Assembly (NCBI GenBank): GCA_016784735.1
Contig: JADHUC010000092.1
Coordinates: 1 to 37,104 of the forward strand
From: Pirellulaceae bacterium
GTDB taxonomy: Bacteria; Planctomycetota; Planctomycetia; Pirellulales; Pirellulaceae
Length of the DNA stretch: 37,104 nt
Direction: 5' to 3'
Shown piece after piece: positions 16,001-22,302 of this stretch (the first letter of the stretch is position 1; each line of letters begins with the position of its first letter). The notes below the pieces were generated by a model. The model had not been told where the DNA came from and made no database searches. It saw nothing but the letters and a program-made list of their open reading frames with translations. A program made the translations under genes and the position numbers.

Positions 16001-16498
16001 CATCGCCGCGACAGGTCCAGGCACGTCAGAGACGGCCAACGCTTGGTCGAATGTCGCGCCGCCAATCCGCAATCGCGCACCAAACCGGGATGTGGTCATC
16101 TCTGCTTGGTCGTCAGTTGTCGTCACCGCGAGATCGCCTCGAACACCCGAATCGTTCGACGGTGCCGCCTGGTAGCGGACGGTGTACGCATTCGTTGCGA
16201 GCGGCGCCAGATCCGCCACCAGCCACAATTTGGCTGACTTGACCGTCCGCGTCGATGGCCAATACTCGACATCGGAAAGTTGCACGGGCTGCGGTCCGTC
16301 CGGACCGCGGAGACTCAGCGAATCCACGTGGCACGCACCCTCCATCGCTTCAAACGAATAGCTCAGCAACTCGTTTGTCCACTGGCGGTTCACGTGTTCC
16401 TTCAGCACGATTCGGTGTTCGCCTGCCATCGCCGGCCGACACATCCCCGCCACGATGATGAAACCGAACAACGCGTGCGAGTAAGAAGACTGTGGCAT
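13031..16498 (-). CDS. Large secreted heparinase/alginate-lyase-like protein
   Basis: This 1155-residue protein has a Sec signal peptide (about 1-25, cleavage near AMA|GE). An N-terminal beta-sandwich-like region covers about 30-430. A helical region at about 480-700 (MSLSYLLARGIVGCAI, GEWYESAHYSQVSAFAMTSFAVA) resembles the alpha/alpha toroid of polysaccharide lyases. The following beta-rich part (ENYLIVHANTG, FARGVPIAGSFPGGYAERHQ) is reminiscent of the heparinase II/III C-terminal sandwich. A periplasmic or extracellular role in cleaving an acidic or sulfated polysaccharide is plausible. The family call is by architecture and partial motifs, so the catalytic residues are not assigned. The length exceeds usual heparinase II/III enzymes (about 600-800), so extra carbohydrate-binding sandwich domains are likely. 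It is a single gene with no sulfatase or SusC/D neighbours. Confidence 0.75.
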   Translation of the reverse strand: MPQSSYSHALFGFIIVAGMCRPAMAGEHRIVLKEHVNRQWTNELLSYSFEAMEGACHVDSLSLRGPDGPQPVQLSDVEYWPSTRTVKSAKLWLVADLAPLATNAYTVRYQAAPSNDSGVRGDLAVTTTDDQAEMTTSRFGARLRIGGATFDQALAVSDVPGPVAAMRLADGTWFGGSRLFGDTRLTGWSGKLVADGPVFGQVEYTYQYDDGNSVKLMARLHAGASGLYWESHVAEDRPEDGVDILLSEGLPPLALFAQREAYGDRPQMEDASWAEWVEIPPAAYEKELVTNLSPWADWWSTWTQTSVRLRIGDGERELQLASHDPGAWVEPAAAGTMSNWTAWQHKLIPVNRETDGKVFMRVNNAAGIRKWSIEDRKPAFAEARRMSLAQVKAEWPPLDEVKDWILEWPTDGREHPHLFVSSDEVDAVWQREVPDPGVVGLANGLSREEIRPVPSYKDAQAIEVYLGTKGDPEASKKVRLVERVRQHMGALGDFDKMRSTQTAAALYDLMMGTDLITDADKGLYRSQMAFLGYILARPSTWNIERGYRSYNPNMSLSYLLARGIVGCAIPDHPLAREWVAPGLSRAEIWLNEVGPEGEWYESAHYSQVSAFAMTSFAVAVKRAGFANLFLNENLKKWPMWLAQIYTPRDPMEGRKNRRASPPIGRATAGVPWGLFGLMAKATIDTDPQYSKQMQWAWAGSDYTTNTANHLGGFESVYMDPSLPMAVPDWTSKLFPQMGPLCRNGVGDEHENYLIVHANTGAGVRPSEFGCLALWFARGVPIAGSFPGGYAERHQLLMSRVIPQFSWSDDGPWDESRFGCDTDVTMGTFSALPRQDYFSAGYVLKGWKGGRYGTPKNCVSWPPVRGTAGFPMEWSRRLLYVQDDSPAGLNYLVLRDSIAGGKPTLWQMWTASEKIGTREQVQDLETFLADKPGKAPVAAHAIEGDRFTAVGRFNVDVEYYIASPRDTERWTMRMGQRYVDYSVQGEDYRDLLQLRLDGDGDYFVVMFPRFRDEAAPRFTTLGEGTVVRIEGDFGTDYCFLPEEETETTAGDVYFRGEAGSVQDRGDVKVLATGAAGEVRFGQFGISSPQAASMRVEADRILVHLPHADKDGGEVTLRTSGKWKPAAAQEGVTLTAVEGGYRLVLAVGVIQAILERG

Positions 16499-16560
16499 CG
16501 TTCATTGCCCCCCTTAAATCAATGCATGTCGTGAAGTAGGCCCACTGTATCCTCTTCGCC

Positions 16561-16632
16561 GTACGATGGCCCTCCGAGGCCGTCGATTTGGGCAATCCTA
16601 ACTGCCTCGACGGCCTCGGAGGGCCATCGTAC
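16561..16632. repeat. Perfect 26-bp inverted repeat (REP-like palindrome, second type)
   Basis: The arms at 16561-16586 (GTACGATGGCCC... ending CCGTCGA) and 16607-16632 are exact reverse complements separated by 20 bases. The element lies in the 333-base gap between the divergent genes starting at 16498 and 16832. It has no T-run and is unlike the 25-27 nt unit seen at 12921 and 31254. It is probably a dispersed palindromic repeat or a strong RNA hairpin. Apart from this element and a possible promoter near 16732-16757, nothing else is recognised in the gap. Confidence 0.8.
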
Positions 16633-16831
16633 CGGTTTTCGGGATATGCTCCCACCGCTACGGCGGAACGGGCCCGACCGGCCAACGCCCAGGATTATAG
16701 CGAAAACCGCGAGACGATGGCGCACTGCTACTTGACGTTTTAGATTAGTGGTATCATGAAAGACAGTCGCTTTTCCACCTCGTTAACGCTATTGTCTTCG
16801 AGATGGCGTGTTTTTCACGAAGGAGGTTGGT

Positions 16832-17464
16832 ATGAGACGCTCGCACCTGGTCCGTTTCTTGAAGACGAAAAGCCTGCTTCTGAGCTTGGTGACAGTAGGT
16901 CCGTTGCTCGTTGTCATTCTGGGACTCACGGCGTGCGTCAAGCACCCTGTGGGGGATCCGGAAAAAAGCAAAGTTGATCCAAAGTACACGGGCGTCTGGC
17001 TGTTTAAGGAGTCAACGGGCGGGGGCTCGCTTCTGGTGATGCGTCCCTACGACTCGCGTACGTACTACGCCAACATTTTCAGCTACGACGGCGAGGGCGA
17101 AGAGATTGAACCGTCGGAACGAATGAACTTCAAGGCATGGTTGACGACGATCGGCGGCGCAACGTTCATCACGATGGAACCTATTGGCTGTGCCCTCTTT
17201 GCCCGCGTGAGCGAAAAGCCGCCTTACCTGGTCGGGAAGATAAGTCTGGAAGATGGCGCGATTCACTTGCGGCTTGTGAACGGCGACGAGGAACCGGCGG
17301 AAAGTGCGAATAACAGCCGCGAGCTAGAGGCCGTGATCGCAAAACACGTTGATTCGGATGCGTTGTATATGGACGATGCGCAGGTCTTCCAGAAGACCAA
17401 GGACAAGGCAACGATCAAGGCCATTCTCGACGCATTCCTCCCCGAAGGCTGCGACGAGTGGTAG
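16832..17464 (+). CDS. Small secreted lipoprotein of unknown function
   Basis: This 210-residue protein has a basic n-region, a hydrophobic core and a lipobox LTAC at about 32-35, so it is predicted to be a lipoprotein anchored after cleavage before the Cys. The mature part is beta-rich (YTGVWLFKES, GATFITMEPIG) with an acidic tail, and resembles no family that can be named with confidence. The ATG at 16832 is preceded by AAGGAGGT; an in-frame GTG at 16808 is ignored because it lies upstream of that site. The Lgt-like gene starts two bases after the stop, so the pair forms an operon that includes a likely enzyme for its own lipid modification. Confidence 0.8.
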   Translation: MRRSHLVRFLKTKSLLLSLVTVGPLLVVILGLTACVKHPVGDPEKSKVDPKYTGVWLFKESTGGGSLLVMRPYDSRTYYANIFSYDGEGEEIEPSERMNFKAWLTTIGGATFITMEPIGCALFARVSEKPPYLVGKISLEDGAIHLRLVNGDEEPAESANNSRELEAVIAKHVDSDALYMDDAQVFQKTKDKATIKAILDAFLPEGCDEW

Positions 17465-17466
17465 CG

Positions 17467-18411
17467 ATGCATCCGTTATTGCTCTCTTCTCCCCGGATCC
17501 AAAGCTACGGCGCGGCGCTCCTGCTGGCTTGGGGTATTTGCTGGTGGGTGGCACGACGACGTGCACGCAGCTTCGGCATCCCGTCTTGGCACATCGACTG
17601 GCTAGTACCTCTTCTGATTGTCAGTACGGCACTGGGAACGCGGCTGGCTGGAAAACTATGCCAGATGTTGTCGGACGGGAACGCCAATGACCGAGTGCTG
17701 TTTGGCGGCTTGATAATGGCGACCGGCGCTGCGGTTGTTTGCGCTGCGGTGGTGCGAATACCGCTTGGACGACTTGGGGACGCTTTCGCGTTTTCGCTGC
17801 CGCTTAGCATTGCCGCGCTTCGCATCGGCTGTTTTTGCGCCGGCTGCTGCTGGGGCGATATCTGCGTTAACCCCGAACGCCTGGCCGTCGTCGATGATCA
17901 GGCTTGGCGCCGACAGGTGCAGACGATGCCGCGAATATCCAACGAGCACTGGCCGGTACGCGTGAGCTTCCCCGCCGGGAGCCCGGCCTACTATCAACAT
18001 CTCACGGCCGGCTTGTTACCACAAGGCGTCGACCGATCGCTGCCCGTGCATCCGGTGCAGTTGTACGAGTTGGCGGGTTCGCTGGCTCTCTTCGGTGTTC
18101 TGCTGCTGGTCGACAGGCGGTTGCGTCGATGGGGCGAGTCGTTCCTGCTGTTCGCAGTTGGATACTGCGTGATTCGATTCGTCATCGAGTGGTTTCGCGC
18201 GGACAATCAGCTACTGGTGTACGATCTGACCTTTTCACAGTTGACGGGCGCCGCATGCGCCTGCGTTTGCGTGCTGGTCTGGAGCGTGCGCATCGTATTG
18301 GCGAAACGGACGCCGGACTCGTACAACCGACCGAATGCCCGTGTTCACACGAACTCGGTCACACCCGGCATGGCCACTTCGTCCGGCGGCGGTGCAGCGT
18401 CCCAGGTATAA
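17467..18411 (+). CDS. Lgt-like prolipoprotein diacylglyceryl transferase family protein
   Basis: This polytopic inner-membrane protein of 314 residues has about seven membrane segments. The core motif RIGCFCAGCCWG (about 118-129) corresponds to the Lgt signature RIGNFxNxExxG, and HPVQLYE (about 194-200) matches the conserved HPxQLYE. Lgt transfers diacylglycerol from phosphatidylglycerol to the lipobox Cys. This member belongs to a divergent Cys-rich branch, so the activity is inferred. It follows the lipoprotein gene by two bases. The ATG at 17467 is preferred over an overlapping GTG at 17458. The last 22 codons overlap the 3' end of the convergent oxidoreductase gene and read as a low-complexity tail (NSVTPGMATSSGGG), probably a run-on after loss of an earlier stop. 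Confidence 0.75.
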   Translation: MHPLLLSSPRIQSYGAALLLAWGICWWVARRRARSFGIPSWHIDWLVPLLIVSTALGTRLAGKLCQMLSDGNANDRVLFGGLIMATGAAVVCAAVVRIPLGRLGDAFAFSLPLSIAALRIGCFCAGCCWGDICVNPERLAVVDDQAWRRQVQTMPRISNEHWPVRVSFPAGSPAYYQHLTAGLLPQGVDRSLPVHPVQLYELAGSLALFGVLLLVDRRLRRWGESFLLFAVGYCVIRFVIEWFRADNQLLVYDLTFSQLTGAACACVCVLVWSVRIVLAKRTPDSYNRPNARVHTNSVTPGMATSSGGGAASQV

Positions 18412-19637
18412 CGCTCGGGGGCAAGCGATTGCTTGGAGTTCATCGCCTGCTCCCACGTCAGCCGCCGACCTGTGTAGGCGGACATGCGGGCGATGATGGC
18501 CATCATCGTGCTCTTGGCCATGTACTCGCCGTTGTTGATGACGTCACCCTTCCGTAATGCCGCGTACATCGCGTCGTGCTCGAGCTGGTGCATCTGGGTC
18601 CGCCGTTTGCCCGATGTCCACGGATTGGCTCCGGTGATCTCGAACTTCTGCATATCGCAGCGTCCCTTAGTGCCCACGGCCTCGACGGTGAACCAGTTCG
18701 CGCACCCTCGCTGGTGTCGGTCCGTGGCGTGCAGCTTTACACCGTTCTCGTATTCGAACTGGGCCGCAAAATGGTCGTAGATGTGGCCGTATTCGGGTCC
18801 GGTTCGAGTTTGCCGCCCGCCGGTGGCCACGCAAGCCACCGGGTACTCGTCGCCCATGACCCACGCCATGCGATCCAACTCGTGGACAAACTGCTCGGTG
18901 ATGAAATCGCCGCTGAGCCAGGTGAAATAGTACCAGTTGGCCATCTGGTACTGCATCTCGGTCATGCCTTCCTTGCGCGGACGCACCCAAACGCCGCCGC
19001 CGTAGCGAATCGTGTTCAATGACGTTATCTCACCGATGGCCCCGTCATGCAGGCGCGCCATCATTTCCAGGCTGTTCGTCTCGTAACGCCAGCACAGCCC
19101 CGAAACCAAGCAGAGATTCTTCTCTCGGGCCAACTCCGTCGTCTCCAGCACCGACCGGACGCCCGGAGCGTCGACCGCCACGGGTTTTTCGGCAAAGACG
19201 TGTTTTCCGGCCTCGACGCACTCTCGAAGGTGCTTGGGGCGGAAGTGCGGAGACGCCGTCAGCAGTACGATGTCAACGCCGCTGTCGATCACCTTCTGGT
19301 AGCCTTCGAACCCATCGAAGACACGATCCGGGGGCACGTCCACTTGATCGCCCTTCTGACCGCGAATGGCCTTCAAGCTGGTCTCGGCCCGATCGCGGAA
19401 GGCGTCGGCCACGGCGATCAGCTTGGTATTGGGATCCGCCGTAAGCGCCTGCACGGCAGCGCCCGTGCCACGGCCGCCGCAGCCGACCAGGCCAATCTTC
19501 AGTGTGTTCTGCTCGGCGGCATGCGCCGCCCGAGGAACGCTCAACTGAGTTGCCGCACCAGCCCCAATCGCCACGGCGGTCGTCTTGAGAAAGCCGCGAC
19601 GTGAGTCAAGTGCTTGACAGCCTTTGTTCGAATTCAT
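18345..19637 (-). CDS. Tat-exported Gfo/Idh/MocA-family oxidoreductase (copy 1)
   Basis: This 430-residue NAD(P)-dependent oxidoreductase has a twin-arginine signal (DSRRGFLKTT, about 11-20, then a hydrophobic core and AHA|AE). The Rossmann domain begins with IGLVGCGGRGTGAAVQAL, and the catalytic-lysine motif is FAEKPVAVDAPG (about 147-158). The C-terminal dehydrogenase domain includes the WYYFTWLSGDFITEQFVHELD stretch that is typical of planctomycete members. The family oxidises or reduces sugars, inositols and related alcohols; the substrate is unknown. It is probably folded with its cofactor before export. A candidate TATAAT promoter lies at 19698-19725. The 3' end overlaps the Lgt-like gene by 67 bases. 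It is paralogous to the gene at 24974-26329. Confidence 0.93.
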   Translation of the reverse strand: MNSNKGCQALDSRRGFLKTTAVAIGAGAATQLSVPRAAHAAEQNTLKIGLVGCGGRGTGAAVQALTADPNTKLIAVADAFRDRAETSLKAIRGQKGDQVDVPPDRVFDGFEGYQKVIDSGVDIVLLTASPHFRPKHLRECVEAGKHVFAEKPVAVDAPGVRSVLETTELAREKNLCLVSGLCWRYETNSLEMMARLHDGAIGEITSLNTIRYGGGVWVRPRKEGMTEMQYQMANWYYFTWLSGDFITEQFVHELDRMAWVMGDEYPVACVATGGRQTRTGPEYGHIYDHFAAQFEYENGVKLHATDRHQRGCANWFTVEAVGTKGRCDMQKFEITGANPWTSGKRRTQMHQLEHDAMYAALRKGDVINNGEYMAKSTMMAIIARMSAYTGRRLTWEQAMNSKQSLAPERYTWDAAPPPDEVAMPGVTEFV

Positions 19638-19697
19638 TTTCTATCTCCGTTGGATAAGTCCCGAATGCCGGAATAACCTGGCCGACCAACGCGTCGC

Positions 19698-19725
19698 ATT
19701 ATACGCCACTTCCGCGCGCTGCAAA
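19698..19725 (-). promoter_or_regulatory. Candidate sigma70-type promoter for the Gfo/Idh/MocA gene
   Basis: On the minus strand TTTGCA (19725-19720) and a perfect TATAAT (19703-19698) are 16 bases apart, 61 bases before the ATG at 19637. The position and quality make it the best promoter candidate in the window. Confidence 0.55.
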
Positions 19726-19847
19726 ATCCGATGCGTACGGTGCAAAGAAGTTGAGCATCTGAGGGCGGGGATCGACTGTGATTGCAGAGAGCCCGTGTTT
19801 CGGGGATATTGGATGAGTGTGAATCGCTTCGCCCAGGGCTAAGCAAC

Positions 19848-20132
19848 ATGGCGCCATTAAGCCCAAAATGGACTGGACCAGTCTGCTTCGTCACTGGCAT
19901 GGTGATGTTGGCCGTTCAGGTGTATGCGTATTTGGATGTAGGTCTCCTTTCATCCTTGCTCATTGGCTGTGGAATTGGGCTGTCATTGGTTGGGGCCGGA
20001 GCGTGGTTCTATTACCTGGATGACAAACGATCTCGTGCGAAATCCAATTCCGACAAGGAACTTCCCACCGCCGACGAGTACGAACGGCAGTTCGAAGAAG
20101 TCGATCCGGATGCCACCGACGCGTATCGTTAG
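19848..20132 (+). CDS. Small two-helix membrane protein
   Basis: This 94-residue protein has two hydrophobic segments (about 9-28 and 32-53) followed by a charged tail ending in a DEYERQFEEVDPDATDAYR-type acidic stretch. No family is recognised. The ATG at 19848 is chosen; an in-frame TTG at 19782 would add 22 polar residues. The ribosome site is weak. The gene is divergent from the oxidoreductase at 18345-19637 across a 210-base gap. Confidence 0.5.
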   Translation: MAPLSPKWTGPVCFVTGMVMLAVQVYAYLDVGLLSSLLIGCGIGLSLVGAGAWFYYLDDKRSRAKSNSDKELPTADEYERQFEEVDPDATDAYR

Positions 20133-20243
20133 AGCATCGGGATACGGAGCAAGTGTGGATCACGTCGGCCGGGCAGAGCGCCGTCAGGTGGACCGACTTG
20201 CCCAAGTCATGGCGACCGAAAACCCTTGCGCGAGTTCGCGTCC

Positions 20244-21053
20244 GTGAATCGTTCGTTTCTGCTTCGTTGGCTTGTGATTGTGTCGATGGCGGCAGCCGTC
20301 GTGGTGTGCGCACTTGTCTATCTCGGCGAGCAGCCCAGCGAACTCGAGGCGACGGTTCTGAGTGATCTCACCGTGCGGCTTCACGTCGACGACTCGGCAG
20401 ACGTGTCCGTCTTGAAACTCGTACACCTGTTTGACGCCCTCTCGCATCGGTTGGACTACGCAACGGTTCGTATTCATGACCAGAACGGGTATCACCTCGC
20501 CCATATGTCTCGTATCGCTCAGAATCCCAACGACACGGGCGGGAACTGGCGAACCAACCGTGAGTCGTGGCGTTCGTATCCAAAGAAGCCAAACGCAGAG
20601 CAGGTCAGAGAGTTCGACTTACTTGACGAGGATTACCTGAAGAGTCGGTACGTCGAGGGGTGGCTACCGCGCCCGACAAACATGACCCATTTTAAGACGC
20701 GAAAACTATTGATTCGCGCGGCTGGAGCCCTTGACGAATTCGACCCGAACGAAGGAATCGAAGCAACTCACTTCGCATCCCTTATGGTGCGCCAACGACC
20801 AGTCTATGGCAACACGCGATTGAGCAAGTTCACGTTTGCGCCGTTTCACCGGCCGCGATGGTTTGCTGCCGCCGAGGGCATTGAAGCAGTCGAGGGGTAC
20901 ATCGACTCACTTGAAATAGACCTGAAATACGGACGCGAACGAGACCCAGAAGCCACCAAACGCGATCTTGAAACGCTGCGTGCGGTGAAAGATCGCCTTG
21001 ATACGCTTGAGGATCGCGGTCTCAGATTCTACCTTCTCGCTCGTGACGGCTGA
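20244..21053 (+). CDS. Hypothetical membrane-anchored protein
   Basis: About 269 residues, starting with a short basic segment and one hydrophobic helix (FLLRWLVIVSMAAAVVVCALVYL), so it is a signal-anchor or secreted protein. The remainder is soluble, charged and without recognised motifs; the last 60 residues are helical and coiled-coil-like (EIDLKYGRERDPEATKRDL). The start is uncertain: GTG at 20244 is taken, and TTG at 20226 is also in frame, neither with a clear ribosome site. It lies 111 bases after the small membrane protein gene on the same strand and ends before a perfect inverted repeat (21199-21234). Confidence 0.6.
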   Translation: MNRSFLLRWLVIVSMAAAVVVCALVYLGEQPSELEATVLSDLTVRLHVDDSADVSVLKLVHLFDALSHRLDYATVRIHDQNGYHLAHMSRIAQNPNDTGGNWRTNRESWRSYPKKPNAEQVREFDLLDEDYLKSRYVEGWLPRPTNMTHFKTRKLLIRAAGALDEFDPNEGIEATHFASLMVRQRPVYGNTRLSKFTFAPFHRPRWFAAAEGIEAVEGYIDSLEIDLKYGRERDPEATKRDLETLRAVKDRLDTLEDRGLRFYLLARDG

Positions 21054-21198
21054 CGCCGCATCCCTGGGGTCTGGCGACTTCAGCTTCAATGAGATGGCCA
21101 CAATACCCCAGGGAAATCGTTCACGGCGTCACCTGACGCGGCAACAGTGAAACGCGACGTTAAGTACCCAGTCACAAATCTTTGGGCAGAACCGATGG

Positions 21199-21234
21199 CA
21201 GAAACCCGGTTCTTTCGGAAAAACCGGGTTTCTG
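21199..21234. repeat. Perfect 13-bp inverted repeat between convergent genes, possible terminator
   Basis: CAGAAACCCGGTT (21199-21211) and AACCGGGTTTCTG (21222-21234) are exact reverse complements around a ten-base loop. The element lies between the convergent genes ending at 21053 and 21263. A short T-run follows on neither strand, so it may be a repeat element or a weak bidirectional terminator. Confidence 0.6.
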
Positions 21235-21262
21235 TTTCGCCGGGGAATTATTGCACGGGTGC

Positions 21263-22072
21263 TTAATTGGCCTGTTCCACAAGATCCAAGTATGCCTGGG
21301 CGTAACGTTTTCCGAATTCCCTTATCGACTTCGCGTCGAAATGGACCTTGTCGCCCTTGTGCGTGAATCCGGTTGATGGAACGAACGCCGTGTTCTTCAC
21401 CTTGTTGGGCAAAGATTCGTGAACTGAATTGACGAGTTCCCGAGCGTCGTCCCATGGCCGGTCCGGAAAGCGTCCGAGTTGGCCGGCGATGAAGGGCAAG
21501 TCAGGCGAATCGAACTCGGTGCGAAAACGCTCGATCAGTGTGTGGAGTTTCCCCGCGTAAACCTTCGCCTTTTCGGGCTGGCTATCGCTTTCTCCTTGAT
21601 GCCACAATACGGCCTTCAGTGTTCCTTTCTGCATTGCGATCTTCGTCCGCTTCAGGGCATCGTCATACGGATGGTTCTTCGTCTGACCGTGGTATCCGCC
21701 GGGCTCCCAACTGGATATGGGCGAACCGCCGGCAGCGCAGGGGATCAGACCGATGGTGATGGAAGGATCGCGCTCGGCTAGTGTCATGCCGAACGTCCTA
21801 CCGAGGCCGACTCCGGCAACCGACTTGTCGAAGTGGATCGGATCTCTTGCGGGTACCCACTCGTTGGCCTTGTTCAGCGTAAACACCCTTGGATGCGGGG
21901 TCTTGTCTTCTTCGGCAACTCGGCCTCTGCCGGCCATGTTCGATTGCCCAGCCAACAGGAACAAATGGAACTTCTCCTTCGTTGGTAGACTGGGCGCATC
22001 CGCTGGGGATTCTCCACCCAGGCACCAACTCGCCACCAGAAACGGCAACATCAGAGACATCAGTGATCGCAT
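21263..22072 (-). CDS. Secreted sialate-O-acetylesterase-like (SASA/DUF303) esterase
   Basis: This 269-residue SGNH-like carbohydrate esterase has a signal peptide of about 20-25 residues. The nucleophile motif is LLAGQSNMAG with Ser44. Further family motifs are IPCAAGGSPISSW, the oxyanion/Gly block AVLWHQGESD, and a late KVHFDAKS motif supplying the catalytic Asp-His. The family removes acetyl groups from sialic acids, xylan or other glycans; the substrate here is unknown. The ATG at 22072 is chosen because GGGAGGG lies seven bases upstream. The frame is open for 25 more codons, but those residues do not look like protein. The gene is divergent from the WD40 gene at 22303. Confidence 0.92.
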   Translation of the reverse strand: MRSLMSLMLPFLVASWCLGGESPADAPSLPTKEKFHLFLLAGQSNMAGRGRVAEEDKTPHPRVFTLNKANEWVPARDPIHFDKSVAGVGLGRTFGMTLAERDPSITIGLIPCAAGGSPISSWEPGGYHGQTKNHPYDDALKRTKIAMQKGTLKAVLWHQGESDSQPEKAKVYAGKLHTLIERFRTEFDSPDLPFIAGQLGRFPDRPWDDARELVNSVHESLPNKVKNTAFVPSTGFTHKGDKVHFDAKSIREFGKRYAQAYLDLVEQAN

Positions 22073-22166
22073 TTGAATTCCCTCCCTTTTGTGACTCACA
22101 GGACAGTCGGTTTCGCCACTCGACGACTGTACGTCCGAGACTACCAATTCTAGCGTCTGATACTAT

Positions 22167-22185
22167 AACCGCCAGAATTGCGGTT
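22167..22185. promoter_or_regulatory. Small inverted repeat in the divergent promoter gap
   Basis: AACCGC (22167-22172) and GCGGTT (22180-22185) form an inverted pair around seven bases in the 230-base gap between the divergent esterase and WD40 genes. A TATAGT on the minus strand overlaps it. A role as operator is possible but unsupported otherwise. Confidence 0.2.
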
Positions 22186-22302
22186 TGCATGTTGATCAGT
22201 GGTTCCGCGGGGTGGAGAATTCTCCTAGTGACGGCCTCGCGTGTTGGCGAACAACTCCTTGCACTGTTGTCACTTTCAGATATGAAGCAGGGGAGTCGGT
22301 AA

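Noticed and set aside
16732..16757. TTGACG and TATCAT upstream of the lipoprotein gene
   Set aside because: The spacing is 14 bases, too short for a normal sigma70 promoter, so it is not listed as a feature.
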